Assembly: GCF_036588685.1 (NCBI RefSeq) | Contig: NC_086375.1 | Span: forward strand, 45,911,270-45,975,269 | DNA length: 64,000 nucleotides | Source of the DNA: Mytilus trossulus | Taxonomy: Eukaryota > Mollusca > Bivalvia > Mytilida > Mytilidae | Reading direction: 5' to 3' | Part shown: one piece after another, positions 10,801 through 25,700 of the stretch | How positions within the stretch are numbered: the stretch's first letter is position 1 | Layout of the letters: every line of letters begins with the position of its first letter | The notes under the pieces: generated by a model | The model's database searches: none | What the model saw: only the letters and a program-made list of their open reading frames with translations | What the model was told of the DNA's origin: nothing | Translations under genes and position numbers: made by a program

Positions 10801-11524
10801 GAGGTTGACAATTTCCAAGATCATCAAAATATTATATCCATTCGACTTCAATAAGAACATTTAATAGTGTCATCAAATAGTACTGTATTGGCACAAAGCC
10901 TGACTCAGTGAATGCAATTTGTTTTGAAAAACTGAAGAAACAAGAATGTGTCCATAATACATGGATGCCCCACATGTACTTTTTCTATGTGCAGTGGAAC
11001 AAACATGAACCTTTGGGTAAGATGAACTAATAAACAGCTGTGCGCCATAAGGACATGATACGCTGGTCGTGTTTTGAAAGAATAAAGTTCAATAACTTCT
11101 CAATGTAAAATCATAAATCTATAAAAATCAAAAGAGAGCTCATGTGTTATGAATATATACAATTCACCAAAATTTCTTGAAAACTGCTGAAAGCACTTTT
11201 GAGTTTTTGTCAGAAAACTGGAAACTATCTCTTTTTTGATGAATAAAACGCCATTACTCGAGAATTTAATATCTAAAATTTATAAAAAAAACCAACCAAT
11301 GCTCATGTAAATAGATTTAAACAATTCCTCAAAGTTTTATGCAAATTGGTTAAAGCGTTAAGGTAAAGACTGACACGTTGACGAAGGACAGACTGACAAG
11401 GGTATACCATAATATGTCCCCTAAATGGACACATAAAAACTATGGTATTTTTTAGTCTAGGCCACACATTATTTACACATTTTTCATTTTCACTCTGATT
11501 ATCTTAGGAAACAAATCAATGACA

Positions 11525-13855
11525 ACTCATACTGATAAGTGATTTTATTTACATGTAATTATAAAATATTATAGCTATGAACATTTCTTTTACTTGGCTG
11601 CATTTTCTTTGATTAATATACATCAATGAAATATGCTATATACAAGTTATGAAGTTTAAGATTATGTACAATTACCTGTTCCTAGTTTTGTTTGAGGTAA
11701 AAAAAAATGTAAGGGTATTACCACTTCCTGGGTTCTGATGAATATCACCAGAATAGAAATGGATACTCTCACAATTCTGTTTATTTCTCAACAAAAAATC
11801 TACAAACATATGCAATGTTGTTTTTCTCTTTTGTTTTAAGGATAATGATTCAAAATTATTGTATAGTAAATTAGTATCAATTTACTTAGAAGAGTCAGAA
11901 GTGTAGTCATAATAAACCAAAAATAGATAAATTTTTGACTACTTTTGTCTATAACTTGTCCTTCTCTAGCGCTACCTTGTCAGAATTACTGTAAATTCAG
12001 AAATTATTGTGAGGTTTTTATTATTGCGAAAAATGCGACAGAGTTGTAAACGCAATAATTTAAACTCGCATTTGGAATATTTTATATGAATTCAACACTA
12101 CATGGTGTTATTGAATAATTGTTGAAAGGCAAATACTAAATTGATCATTTTCCTTAAACTCTGATAAATATCTTTAAAAACTTAAAAACATTTAAAATTT
12201 GAAAAATATTGAGATAAAAATATACATCAGTTATCAAGTTTTATCAAAATAAAGACAAAAAATATAAGGCAGTTCTTAGGTTATTACCATGATTGATATA
12301 GATTATAGATTTCTGACTGTCAAAATAAACTTCCACAAGTCATTTTAAGTTGTGTCAATGATAACATAAATTACAGTAAATCTCATGATTTTTATAATGT
12401 ATGGTATACCAAAATTGATAAACAAATGAAATGTATATTTTATTCACAACATTTATCAAAGGAACTGTCATATAGATGCTATGGCACAAATATACATGTA
12501 CAGTGCTCGACAAAAATCTTGATATGGTTACTTTAGGACCTCTTATAACAAGTACTTATACATTTATAAATTAAATTGATTAGATAACACACTGGTGCTC
12601 ATAAGTTTAACTGAGTATACCCTTAGATTTGAACTGAAAGTGGGAAATTAAAACTTGTAATCATAAAAGATAAAAATTCATAATTTTAAAACATTTGGTG
12701 AAGGAGCAGTTGCAGATTAATAAAAGTATGGCAATGAAGCATTAATAAGATAGCCATAACTAGGTACACTTTTCTTCAAAAGCTATGCAAAAACAGTTTC
12801 TGATAGGGTGACTTATTATCATTACTTGAATCATATTGTAGAATTATTTAATATGTGAATATATTAAGCTTAATTAACCTTAACTTAAAAAAGTATAAGC
12901 AAAATGTTGATGGAACCTAAATAAAATGTGATAGAAGCTGTCCTCCACACATTTTTTGAAATGTCAAATTAAAAATTAACATCAATGTTGGTCAAAAAGT
13001 CTTTGATATGTCAATATAATAAAAACAACCTGTTGCAAGGGAAAATGTGATTTTCTATCAACATTTTAATGTGAAATTGTAAAATGATTTCTAAAAATAT
13101 CAGATCAAGGTCTCACTAATTTCTTCTTTATAGTTCTTGGAATTTTCAATGTAAATGTTAATTACACAACCATAAAAAAGAAAGACAATTGGTATAAAAT
13201 TTACAAAATAATCATTTGATACATTCTCTAATCATATGAAATAAAATTTATGTATACATTTATTTACATTATATGGAACATTTTGTTCATAGAGAAATGT
13301 GTGTTTTAATTTAATGAAACAAACCAGTAAGAAATTTAATACCCTATAAAGCTAGCATAAATCAAATTCCTGTTATTAAGAAAGACATAATTTATGATTT
13401 TTAAACCAATCTGAGAATATATTTTGTATACCTAATGATTTTATATTATCCCATGCAAAAATTAATGTGAGAATAACTTCAGATACATGTATTCTTATCA
13501 AAATTAGTTCACTAATGAAGTTAAATACCGGTATTAATAAATAAAAAATGCACTTATTATTAATGCTGATGCATAACACCACTTTGAAAAAAAACTTTTT
13601 TTAATCGCCCATTATTGCATTAAGACCAAAACAAGTAGCTACATTGAAAAAAACCCAAAGCAAATTGACATCAAACAGAAGAATACCAGTATATGCTTCT
13701 TACAAGATTACAGATGGAAGACTATTAAACATATATTAGAGTCAATTCTGTTAAAAACATGTATCTATCCCGATATGTAATATTCATGGAATGTTGAAGA
13801 TCCCACCCAATAAAGCACTTAAAAAATTGCTTAATTGCATTGCACTATTATGATT
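11525..13855 (-). other. Probable 3' untranslated region of beta-subunit gene 1
   Basis: AT-rich sequence downstream of the stop at 13856, without recognisable dispersed repeats. On the minus strand a polyadenylation signal AATAAA lies at 11549-11544, after which repeat-derived sequence resumes. The end is a guess from this signal; other AATAAA hexamers occur inside. Confidence 0.4.
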
Positions 13856-16800
13856 TTAGTCAACAAGTAATTCAAATCTGACGACTCCTGAACGCTCAAC
13901 ACTATTGCGTCTAATGTTTTTGGCATAAGCTCTGCATTCTACCATTATCAGTATATTTGGTGCTGGGTTCATAAAACGAACAAATACCAAGGGTGATCTG
14001 TATCCCTGCTGATTACGAAATGGAAAATATTTGAAGTGGAAACCTTGTGGAGGATGGTATTCAAAGTCTCCAATGTTGTCCTGATCAGCTGGTGTCTGTA
14101 AAAATAAACCAGTGCAGTAGGTGAACATATAAACACAATATGTATTTGATATATTTAACAAAAGTAGCCTAATCCTGTATCAGTCTTCACAATAAACTTT
14201 TAAATCTATAGGCCAGGCCTCAATAATTTGTTTCTTACAATTTGTTTGAATTTTAGCATAATGTTGTCCAAAATATTTTGGCTTGCTACATGAGGCTGTA
14301 TATCTTCACTTCTTTGAAATTATCTCCATTTCAAAAAACCTGGATCTGTCCATTGATATTGATAATATGACCTCGAATCAGATAATTAATTGTAAAGCAG
14401 TTTTAAATGAATTTAGTAATGCATAACTTACCACACCAAAACATTTGAGGTGCACATTGTACGGCTCATAATTTTCTAGAATTTCTGCTGGGATTTCTGT
14501 ACCATTGTGATAATCCTCAGGGTGCCAATCAAAAACCTAAGGAAAAAAAGTTATTGGTTTGATGACTTTGTTACCTGCAGGTATAATGAAATTAAAGTAC
14601 ATGTACATACATGTACCACATAGTTGTGTAAGTACATCATCAAAAAATACACATCATCAAAATATTGGAAATTGATACAAGTAGTATCTAGAAGGGACAA
14701 TTACAATTGTTGCCAAATCATGGGACATCTAATACTAATGACTGCTGAAAAAAGATCTAAACCTTTCAACTATTTTTTACATTTTATTTACAACTTAAAT
14801 TTACTTTTTTTTTTAAAGCCTGTAAATTTTCCTTAATCCCTTTTAGATGATTTTTATAATCTTTGTACTTTTGATAACTATTTATACTTATTCTTACTTT
14901 GAGGATGTCTTTAATATTTTTCCATACATGTATCACTGATGAGAAATCTATTGTTGAGAAAAACTTGAGTGATGTTAAAAAATTAACCAAATAAAAGTTC
15001 AAAGCAAAATTTTAGAAATTAATGATGATGTATATTCTTGACAGAAGGAAAACAAAATGATTTTGAAATAAGTAGCCATATCATACCATTAAGATATCAC
15101 GAAACTTTGTAAATACTAAACAATTACCCTGTTTAACTTTAATAAAATACATGGCATGCCATCATCCATTCCAAATGCTTGCTGTTTAATACAATCTGGA
15201 CCCAGATTGTTAAGTTCATATCTACATGCTTTGTCCCATTCTGTTTGTGGTCGTCTTTTGTTGTAGGTTTTACAATCAACCATCACTCCTGTATCAGTAA
15301 CTTGGTTTTGATTTTCATAAACTAAAAAGAGTATTAAATAAAGAATCAATACATGTACTCTTAAATAATAAAAATATTTTCAATTTTTGTTTTAAACAAA
15401 GTCATGGGATGTAATCATATGTGTACCTTAAAAGAATAAAACTTGCTTGTAATTATTTTTTAAAACAGTTTTAAGATGTAATTCATTTACTCTATTAGAA
15501 TAAAACTTACATGTAATTTTGTTTACACAAAGTCATTAAATGTATTGCATGTAGTATACTCTAAAAGAATAAAATTACTTGTGTGGTAATTTTAGTTTTA
15601 ACACAGTCATGAAATGTAATTCAGAGTCAAATCTTGTTTAAAATGTTTAAATGTGTTAATCTCACTAACTTTTTTTTAACTCTCTTGAATGAATAAATCT
15701 CTTTTCCAAAAAGTGTTGTAGTAGAATTTATATTTGTCTTGCTAAAATTGTTTATATTTTATGGTAAATTTCATTCAAAAGTAATTTATTTGCTATTGAT
15801 TATCTGTAATTAAGTACTTACATTGTAAATATGCTTCTAGGTTGTCTGTGAGAGGAGAATATGAAGTTGGATCTGCCTTGATGAACCTAATTAATGTCAT
15901 GTCAACACTGGGGACAGGACGGAAACCTAGTGCTGTCAAAATAAATGAAATACTTTTAAATTTTAATGCATTTCAATTGTAATCCTGCTACAAAACAAAT
16001 CAAGTATTGGTTTGTCTTAGTGTTTTCTTTTCCTCGTATTTTTGTTGTGTTTTGCTCTAATATATCTTTTATAGCTACATGTATCTCTGTTTAATTTTTT
16101 ATAGCTACAATATATTTTGTCCAATGATTATAGCTACAAATGCATCTTTGTTCAGTTCTTAACATTTCAAGTGTTAAAGGCAGATATAGAAAGGGCTGAC
16201 CTCCCTCCCCCAATATGGGACTACATACGATTTATATGATAAATGCATAAGATTTTCACATGGTGTCAGACATTGAAATATATTAAACCAGCTAATAAAA
16301 ATTGGGATACATTTATATCTATAAAACGTAAACAAAAGATGTTTTTTTAGTTATTTGTTTATGTGGGTGGCTGTCTCACTGAGTGAGTGACAATCTCTGA
16401 TGCCTTTATTATATATTCATAATTTAAATTTACAGATTCTCTCTGGCAGTTACAAATATATAAGTAACAACCAAGTCTCATCTGACTTATCTGAAATGTA
16501 GATGAATCACTGGGGAAAATACATTGTCTATGATTGACAATAAGATGACAAGGATTCACTTCAATTATTCAACTAAACTGATGTACAAAATGTACAGCTA
16601 AATGCAATACTTACATGGATTTTGCTGTAGAAGACTGTCTTGCCCTTGAAGTCTTGGCATATTCCAGTTTAATGTTTGGTAGACAACAGCACCACACGCC
16701 AGCATAAAGAAAACAATACAAGCATAGAATGCCATGTAAAACATGGCACCAAATACTGAAACAAAGAAACAAAAAGTGAAATATTGATTTGTTATGACAC

Positions 16801-18127
16801 TTGCATATAATGAAATCTGCTGTCTTTTTATGTCAGGATTTATAGTTACATGTGTATAATCAAAATGTAAAAAATATAAAATACAAAATTAAGTTATAAA
16901 CTGCCTGACAAATGATATTTTTACACAATGTAATCAAACAAGTGAATTTCTTTTAACACTTTGTAATTTAAATTGTGACATTGTATAAAATTGTGGGCTG
17001 TGGCTTTGTTGTTGTCAGAAATTGTATCTCAATATGAAGATAAATTTTTGTAAGTTAATTACTTTTGCAATGCACTTTACTTTACATTTTGTATTTCATT
17101 CTAAAGCTGGCTCTTATGATGTATGCAATTTTAATGTTTTTTTTTATGTTTTTAAATCACTTGATACCTTTACTGGTTAACTATCAGTTCATAAGGTCAT
17201 CATTAGATCAGTAGTCAATACTGTGGTAGTCTTTAGTACTGACATACATGTATGCATTAATCATACATTGTAAAAACCCTTTCTTAAATAATGATACATA
17301 AATTTTGAATACAAGGTTTCAACTCCTTAATACAATGGTTAAATAAGATGGATATTTAGTATGACGTCCATTATCACTGTACTAGTATACATATTATTTT
17401 TTAAGGGGCCAGCTGAAGTACGCCTCCGGTGCGTTTTTTTTTCGGTTCATTGAAGACCCATTGGTGGCCTTCAGCTGTTGTCTCCTGACCTCTATGGTCA
17501 GGTTGTTGTCGCTTTGACACATTCTATTTTTCCTTTCTCTATTTTATTCCTCTATTTTAGGTCCTTATCAGTCAAAGAGCTCTTCAACTCTTTCGGTTCT
17601 TTTACATTATTGGCTTTGAAATTATTAGCATATTGTTTTAATCATTTACTATGTTCACTATATATATTTCCACACAAACAAAATGAAATGTAAAACACAT
17701 TCAGGTAAGTTAAATCGCAAATAGTAATTTATATCATTAGTCAGTTTAAATTTTCCAAACCAGTTTTTTACATTTGAATGATAGGTCACTCAGTTCAACC
17801 TGTTGGTCAGTTTAAAGACAAATCTGTTGCAAGTGGTTATTTAATGAGATTTATTTGTGTGATCAAAATCTACATTTCAACAAAAAATAGCATTTTAATC
17901 AAATGTAAACAAACAGGTGAATCCGGAAATGAATCATAATTTGTCAGTGTGTAATATGTGTTTGTTCCATAAAACTTACTCCATTGTCGAAAAGTTTTGC
18001 CAAGTATTTTTCCTTCCTCCGAATCATAAAAAAAAGTTGATACATCGCCTAAACGCCGCTGGAACGTCCCTGTGTCTGGATCTGCTTGGTAAGTAAATGC
18101 TGTGCTCCCGCTAACGGTCGACGCCAT
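13856..18127 (-). CDS. ATP1B: Na+/K+-ATPase subunit beta, gene 1 (complete, six coding exons)
   Basis: Beta subunit of the plasma-membrane sodium pump, a type II membrane glycoprotein needed for folding, delivery and K+ handling of the alpha subunit. Exons (minus): 17980-18127, 16615-16755, 15822-15932, 15128-15321, 14432-14536 and 13856-14095. All have GT/AG borders and phases 1, 1, 1, 0, 0; total 312 residues. A cytosolic N-terminus (about residues 1-49) precedes a membrane segment at about 51-75 (AFYACIVFFMLACGAVVYQ). The ectodomain has six cysteines in the conserved pairing pattern: C150-C166, C177-C191 and C230-C287. Other marks are PCILLKLNR, one N-glycosylation site NGT at 209-211, and FKYFPFRNQQGYRSPL, equivalent to the YYPYYG region of vertebrate beta. 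The start is the first ATG of exon 1 (MASTVSGSTAF). An H+/K+-ATPase beta role cannot be excluded by sequence alone. It has a close tandem paralogue upstream. Confidence 0.95.
17405..17560 (+). repeat. Dispersed repeat in intron 1 of beta gene 1
   Basis: Starts GGGGCCAGCTGAAGTACGCC, continues CATTGAAGACCCATTGGTGG and ends near GGTTGTTGTCGCTTTGACAC. Related to the right part of 10380-10800 and to 37630-37710. Non-coding, antisense to the host gene. Confidence 0.6.
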
Positions 18128-18869
18128 TTTCAGGTAATTTGTTTTTTCACTACTCCAGGACAGAGTAAGGGAAATTAGTTAACTTGCATACAGGTAAATA
18201 AACCAGACTACAGGTGCAAAAAAAGTCATTGACCGAATAGAAATGATAAAAATCCGGAAATGCAATACTTTGTGTAGCAAGATTTATAAAACCAATTCTT
18301 GTACAAAAATACAGGCTTAATTAAAATTCAAATATGAAATGAATTATCATAGAGAGACATTGACCAGATAATCATTCCCGCGTCTGTTATGGGAAATGTT
18401 TTGATGCAGTCAGTGACTTTTTTGCCTTGAAACCACACATTAAAGAATAGCCTTGGACTAAGAGAGATAGAGATAGAATTAAAATGTGATATTTGGTATT
18501 ATTTGGCCAGTTTAAGCAGATGGCTGGATGCTTCCAGGTTTCCCTTATTATGGAACTGTTGTAATTATTTACCAAAAATCATCGGTAAATGGTTGACGGT
18601 CAGCAGTTCAGCTATAAATGGTCCAAACTGAATGACTATTCAAACAGGAGAACCAATGGTCTAGTCTATATGAAAAACAAGAAACGACAAAACACACCTA
18701 TGAACCACATCAACAAATGACAACCAATGAACAACAGGTTCCTTAGTGAAGTACAGGTGCAAACACATGCAGTGCGTTTAAACGTAACAATTGGCTTAAA
18801 ACTTTGTAGACCCGTACCCCGATAATGCAAACATGTGGTAAATAAACTTAGTTTAATGAATAAACCCCC

Positions 18870-19095
18870 AATAGATTTTTCGATGTCTCGTGGTAACGTG
18901 CTCCCATCGATTACGGGAAAATGTAGGTTTGAATCTAGACCTGCTCAAATCAAGGCATTGAAAAATAAAAAGTTGACGATACTCCGCGAGCCACGTGGCA
19001 TAATGCTAGGTTTTAAAGCAACGACTAGTCGTCTCGAAGTAAGAAAAATACATCCGTGTATGATAAAATGTCTTTCTGAAGAGTTTTTAAGATGT
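18870..19095 (+). repeat. Possible tRNA-derived SINE between the two beta genes
   Basis: TGGTAACGTGCTC (A-box-like) is followed about 37 bp later by GGTTTGAATC (B-box-like), the spacing of a tRNA promoter. No matching cloverleaf was found, so a retroposon fragment is likelier than a tRNA gene. Modest support. Confidence 0.35.
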
Positions 19096-19259
19096 TATGT
19101 CTTCCTGTAGACCTTTTGAGCTAGCAGGTTGAAATGCGGATCAGCTTGTAGGTTTATTACAAAGCAGTTTACAAATTATAATCACATTAAAGTGTTCTCC
19201 AATTAATATGCACGCATGTAATATTGACCTCTGAACGTTATTTAAAACACTTATGCATC

Positions 19260-19771
19260 TATCCATAAATGTATGTCCTTAGGTTTATTTGTATATTGTA
19301 TTTAAAAAGATTTCAGGATTTTTGTTCTCTATTATCAATATTTAGGAACTTAGTAATTTTGGTAATAATCTATTCCTTGGTTCAGGCTTTATCCATGTTT
19401 TTTGAAACATCACAGAAAGATTTCACACATATTGAAGATTTACTTCTGTCTTTTTTAAAAGTTTATTTAAAATTCTTTGTCCAAAATTGGTACCTATTTT
19501 TTTTTTATCATGGCCAAATTTTCAAATTATACTGATTCATTTTTGTGTAATCATCTTCTAGTGATTTCAACCAATACAATTGAAAAATTACACGCAAATC
19601 TGTATTACTGTATTGTTCTAATACTTTTAAAAAAAAATATTTGTACAAGTGACTGTAGTGATTTTCAACAATATTCACAAGACAGTACCTATTTTGTGTT
19701 CTTGAACACATCCTGCAGTTTTTAATCAAGGTCGTTTAGATTTTAACGTTTAAATATAAATTTGTACAAGA
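19260..19771 (-). other. Probable 3' untranslated region of beta-subunit gene 2
   Basis: Follows the stop codon at 19772-19774. A minus-strand AATAAA lies at 19289-19284. Only about 1.6 kb separates this stop codon from the ATG of beta gene 1, so the gene 2 tail and the gene 1 promoter share a small interval. Confidence 0.4.
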
Positions 19772-22700
19772 TCAATCCACAAGCAATTCAAATCTGACAG
19801 TTCCAGCTCTCTCTACACTATTTTGTCGAATGTTTCTTGCATAAGCTCTACATTCTATCATGACAAGAATGTGCATTGACACACTAGGAAAGCGGACAAA
19901 CACCAATGGTGATCTGTATCCCTGCTGATTTCGAAACGGAAAGTATTTGAAATGGAAACCACCTGCTGGGTTATATTCTATTCTACCCATGTTGTCCTCG
20001 TCAGCCGGGGTCTGCAATGAATAATACAAATTGCGAAAAAAATACAGCAGACATGATTTAATAAAATTAACGGTACCAATTTTCTTGCACCAGATGCGCA
20101 TTTCAACAATACATGTCTCTTCAGTGATGCTCGTGGCCAAAATATTTCAAATCCAAAGCTTATATAAAAGATGAAGAGCTATAATCCAAAATATCCAAAA
20201 AGTATAGCCAAATCCGTGAAAGGAATCAGAGCTTTGCATGAGGGAGATACATTCCCTAATTTATAATAATTTCTAATATTTTGTAACAGCAAATTTTAAT
20301 AACACAAAAATCCGTATTTTCATGCCAGTACTGGCTACTGGGCTGGTGATACCCTCGGGGACCAATAGTCCACCAGCAGAGGCATCGACCTCTTTAAGCT
20401 TTACATTTCTAGCTTGGCAATATTTTTGTTATTTATTTTGCAAGATATGCATCGATATATATAATAACCATATCTATATGGCTGTTATATCTATGGTCAA
20501 ACGATTGAAATTCCTATCTGTTTCAATTGCATAACTATATATCATTCCGTTTTATAAATTTACTTTCATTAGAAGATTTTTGAAAGGAACCAAAATGTTT
20601 TGAACAAACTATGAATATCAGTTGAAAAGAGATTATAAAAACAATTACACTTGAAAATTCTAAGACATACTGAACTGTTTTGGAAAAACTGAAACTCAAA
20701 TATACGACAAAACTCTGAGATTTTTTTTAACTTTTCAATAACATAACTTTTTGGTACTTTTCATCCTGCCTTCTATTGTAATGTTGTGAATCTAACAACA
20801 CCGTCGGCATTATACGAGAATGATATCTCGAGAAAAGATTTTAAATACACGAAACACACTTTTAAGGAACCTGTTTGGAGTGGTTATTTTTATTATTTTA
20901 TTCGATTGACAGTATGAAAAACAGCAATCAGTTTTCATAATTAGCTATCCTTAATTTTACAATTTATTATCAAATATTTTTCACCAAGTCTTGTATACAT
21001 ACAACTTGCTATTCATGTTGAAGGTATTTGTAAACATTGAATCTATTTTAGAAACTTTTATAATATATAAATGTACATTTCAAATAAAGTGTCACTACTT
21101 TATTTGTAACTTTCAAACAATTGGCATAGAGAGAAAAATACAATTTAATTTAAATATAAATATAGATCTCTGATTTCCTTGAATAACTCAGTCTCACCTG
21201 TAGTAAATCTTTATTTTAATTAGATTGAAAAAAAAATACACAATGCCAAACATAATTTCATGCAACATAATTTATTTCTCATCAATTCCGGGTTCAAGAA
21301 ACCACACAGTCATATCAGCTAGAAACGGATAGTCGGACTTTTTTTTTTAATTTAATAACCAATAAAAATTATGCCAGTTTTTTCATATATAAATAGAGAA
21401 ATTAATCATTTTCAATAAGACCATGATTTTTTTTCATAATGCAAATGATTGCAATTATAAGCGTCACACACGAATGTTTTTGATGTTTGCACTTTGGTTC
21501 ATCAAATAGTTCATTTCCCTTGCTATCTGGATTTTTTTTTAAAGTTGAAAAGTTTCGTGAATATCCAGTCTTGTCCAGAATTTTTCAAGTTTCAAGAAAA
21601 AAAAATGATTAATTGAATGATTGGGCTATTGAAAATATACTTACCACTCCAAAGCATTTTAGATGAACGTAGTAAGGTAAATAGGTGTCTTTTATTTCTG
21701 AGGGAATATCACTGCCGTTTTGGTAATTTTCTGGGTGCCAATCAAAAACCTGTCAAATAGATAACTAAATCTTACTATGTCTTGTTGAAATGTAAATCCA
21801 TAACAAATAGATCTACACTCAGCAATATGAATAAAATAAGAAATGTGCATGGCCCAATGCAGCTACACAAAAACGAAACACTAACCAAATCCGATCTAGA
21901 TATCATCATGTACATAAAATTAAGAATGAAAATGGGGAATGTGTCATAGAGACAACAACCCGACCAAAGAACAGATAACAGCCGAAGGTCATCAATGGGT
22001 CTTTAAAGCAGCGTGAAAATGTCTATCCAAATGTCTAGTTTTATATTGGTCAGGAAAGAGTCTGTCCCATTTCCATTCTCAATTTCACATAATACCCATC
22101 ACCAACACCATGTTCTTATTATTGATAAAGGAGACCACTGCCACAAACCTAGACGTGGTGGCGTAAGACACATGTTTGTAGTACTCAAACCCCCTCTAAA
22201 TTTTGACCAGTATTTTTTTTTAAATGAATTAACTTTAGGATTTCGGGACCCTCAACCGCTGACCAGTGGCGAATCTAGCCATTTAAAAAAAGGGGGGGGG
22301 GGTCCAAACCCAGAGTAAAAAGGGGGGGGGGGTCCAACTATATGCTTCCATTCAAATGCATTGATCGTCCAAAAAAAGGGGATTCCAACCCCCGGAACCC
22401 CCCTTTTGGATCCGCCACTGGCTGACTTAACAAAACTACCAATGGTTAACATAATCCAGTTATTATATTTACAACCATTAAAATAATTTACTAATAAAAT
22501 ATTATTCTGCCAGCACAATAATTGAAGTTGCATTATAGTACTACATAACATGTATACTTCTTTTGGATATACTTCGGGACCAATATTATAACAATATCGA
22601 AATACTTTATAAACTTTCCTACATGTTAGATATTGACCTAAACTAGGTTCAGATAAAACAAGACTAATGAGTAAATGCTATCACAAGTAAAATCTATCCA

Positions 22701-25700
22701 TACTCCTGAATAAGTTATTAACATTTTCAAACATTGGGATTAAACCAGACGTGCATAGTATGAGAAAGATGAGCAATGCCCTGTTCACATAATACATTCT
22801 TTGTTAAATTTAATAAATAAATATGATTCACGGTATTCAACATAAAAGTAAATGCCTACCCTGTTTAATTTGAATAAAACACAAGGTTGGCCATATCTCA
22901 TTCCAAAGTCTTGCTGCTTTATACATGTCCTTCCCAGATCTTGAAGTTCAAATCTACATGCTTTGTCCCATTCCAATTGAGGTCGTCTTTTGTTGTACGT
23001 TTTACAATCTACCATCACTCCTGTATCTGTTACCTGATTCTGGTTTTCGTAAACTTGAAATAATTGAGAGTGATAAGGACTACATAGTCTTATTTATTTA
23101 TTTTTTAAATTCATTTATTAATCATATCATATTCATTTTTAATTCCATTTTGTTTTATTTTGACTTCAGTAAAAGATACTATAAACTGATAAATATTCAT
23201 ATTAACTGGGATTGGTAATACTAATTGTGCAGCATGCATCCCAGGAATGTTTACACTTTTTTGAGTTTGCAATACCAAATTTGCATTGTTTTCCGGTAGT
23301 AGATGGAATTCAATTGAAAACCAGGTTTAATGATCCACCATTTTCTTCATAAGAAAAAGCCTGTACCAAGTCAGCAATATAACAGTTATTATCAATTTGT
23401 TTGATGTGTTCGAGCTTATGATTAGGGACTTTTCGTTTTTAATTTTCCTTGGAGTTCAGGATTTTTGTGATTTTACTTTTTATTTTTTATACACAAACGA
23501 TTATAAACTATACAGATTAAAAACATATCTAAAGATGAATGCACAATTGGATCCAAGATTGGAACGGCTTCATTAACGTCAGTGACCTCCCAAAACATCA
23601 TATGTATTTAACAGTTCTCTGAATTGGTTTTCATTTTAGCTTCTCTCCTCGTTTTTGATCCATACAGAGTGATTTGTCATGTGTTCAGTAAACGAATGAC
23701 AAAGAATAGAAATCTCTTGGTTAACCAAAAGTCAAAATGTTGAAGAAATAAAAAGAAAAAAAAAGTACGGAAAAATTGAGTACTTGTATAAATTATATGC
23801 GCTTTATTCCTCTTCCTCTTATTAAATAACCATTTAAAGTTTTATACGAATAATATGAAGATAGTTGTTGACATATTACACTGTGTGTGGATTTTGACCA
23901 TCTACTTTTGATATAACCCTGATATTATAAGCATATATAATACTTCCTATTCCTTTCCAGATACGTTTCGAAACTTTCATGCCTACACGAATGCACTATA
24001 ACATGGGGAGATGTGGTATGATTGGCAATGCACAACTATCAACCAGAAACCAAAGGACTCAGAAGATGTCAACAACTACAGATCACCGTATGGTTCTCAG
24101 CAATGAATAAAACCCATACCATCAAGTAAGCTATGAAATTTCCAGTGTATACTTACATAGTAGATATGCCTCAAGGTTATCTTGAAGTATTGAATATTGT
24201 CTTTTATTTCCCTTGATAAATCGTATCAGAGTTGTGCTCGAGTCAGGTAATGGACGGAATCCCAGTGCTGGTTTAAAAAAAAATAATATATAGAAATGTA
24301 TGAAAACAATGAAATCTTCAAGACAAGATCAAATAATTTCTATTGATAAATGAAGTAGATGTAGAATTTCACTATAACACTTTATTTGATATTTGTTGTT
24401 CAACCTATATCGTTTGGAGATAATACCTTCATATTTTTAAAGTAGTTAAAAATAGATGTTTTAAGTCGTTTTTTACTTGTTCCATCTTTTAAATGGGATG
24501 ACTATCTTTGTTTTGTGGGAACATTCCTTCTTTTCATTGAACAATAATAACGCATTAGTTAAAAACAGGTTAATGCATGGTAATTTTAAAGAATAGTTTT
24601 TGGAAGGAAAAATATAACACTTATGACGACAATGACAACAGTTTCCAAGTTCTTACAATAAACGACACCACCTCATCTTAACTTAAATAAATACTTACAA
24701 GGATTCAGCTGTAGAATACTATTTTGTGCTGTTAGTCGAGGCATGTTCCAGTCTAATGTTTGGTATACGACAGCACCACACGCTAACATTAAAGCGACAA
24801 TACAACAGTAGAAGGCGATGTAGAATATAGCACCAAATACTGAAAAATGACACTAGTATATAGGTAATATGAAATATACGGTCTGATATAAAAAAATGTA
24901 AACACAATCAAAAGTGAACTATAATGGACCGAGTGTTACGTGTTATAGTTCTCTTTTTTTGTCTCTTTACATTTTTAACCTTTACTGCTTTAAAGTTCTT
25001 TTTGTGTGATATACTTTCGGCGTGGCTCATTTTTTCACGCCATTGTGTTATTATTCTTTGGTAATTTTAGTATTTTTGTCTTTTATTTGGATATGTATAT
25101 GTACTTTGTCAATAGCGTGTTTATATGCCATTTTGTTTTCTTAGTAGAATAGTTTTATAGTGGATGAGTTTATGACACAATGCTGAATGCTGACTGCTGT
25201 ACCCCTGTTTTTGACACTTTTACCTATCACACATCGTTGCCTGTATAATGGAATTATATGCTATCATACAAGTTAGAGTTTTATCTAGCTATAAAACCAG
25301 GTTAATACCACCATTTTCCACTTAAGGAAATACCTGTACCAAGTCAGGAGTATGACAGTTGAGTTCCATTCGATTGATGTGTTTGAGCTTGTGATTTTGA
25401 TTTTTCAGTAAATGACTTTCCGTTTTAAATTGTCCTTGGAGTTTGTTATTTTGTTATTTCACATTTATATAACGCCTAACACAAACGGTATCGCTGAAAT
25501 CGGTTCTCGGGGAAGATCTCGTTCTGTCACAAAACCAATATTTATCAAAGGTACCAGGATTATAATTTAATACGCCAGACGCGCGTTACTTCTACACAAG
25601 ACTCATCAGTGACGCTCACATCAAAATAGTTGTAAAGCCAAACAAGTACAAAGTTGAAGAGCATTGAGGACACAAAATTTTAAAAAGTTGTGCCAAATAC

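Noticed and set aside
18835..19110. Plus-strand 91-codon ORF between the beta genes
   Set aside because: Overlaps a SINE-like sequence with pol III-type boxes; no protein motif.
22013..22551. ORFs on both strands through the poly-G element
   Set aside because: Created by homopolymer runs in a non-coding mobile element.
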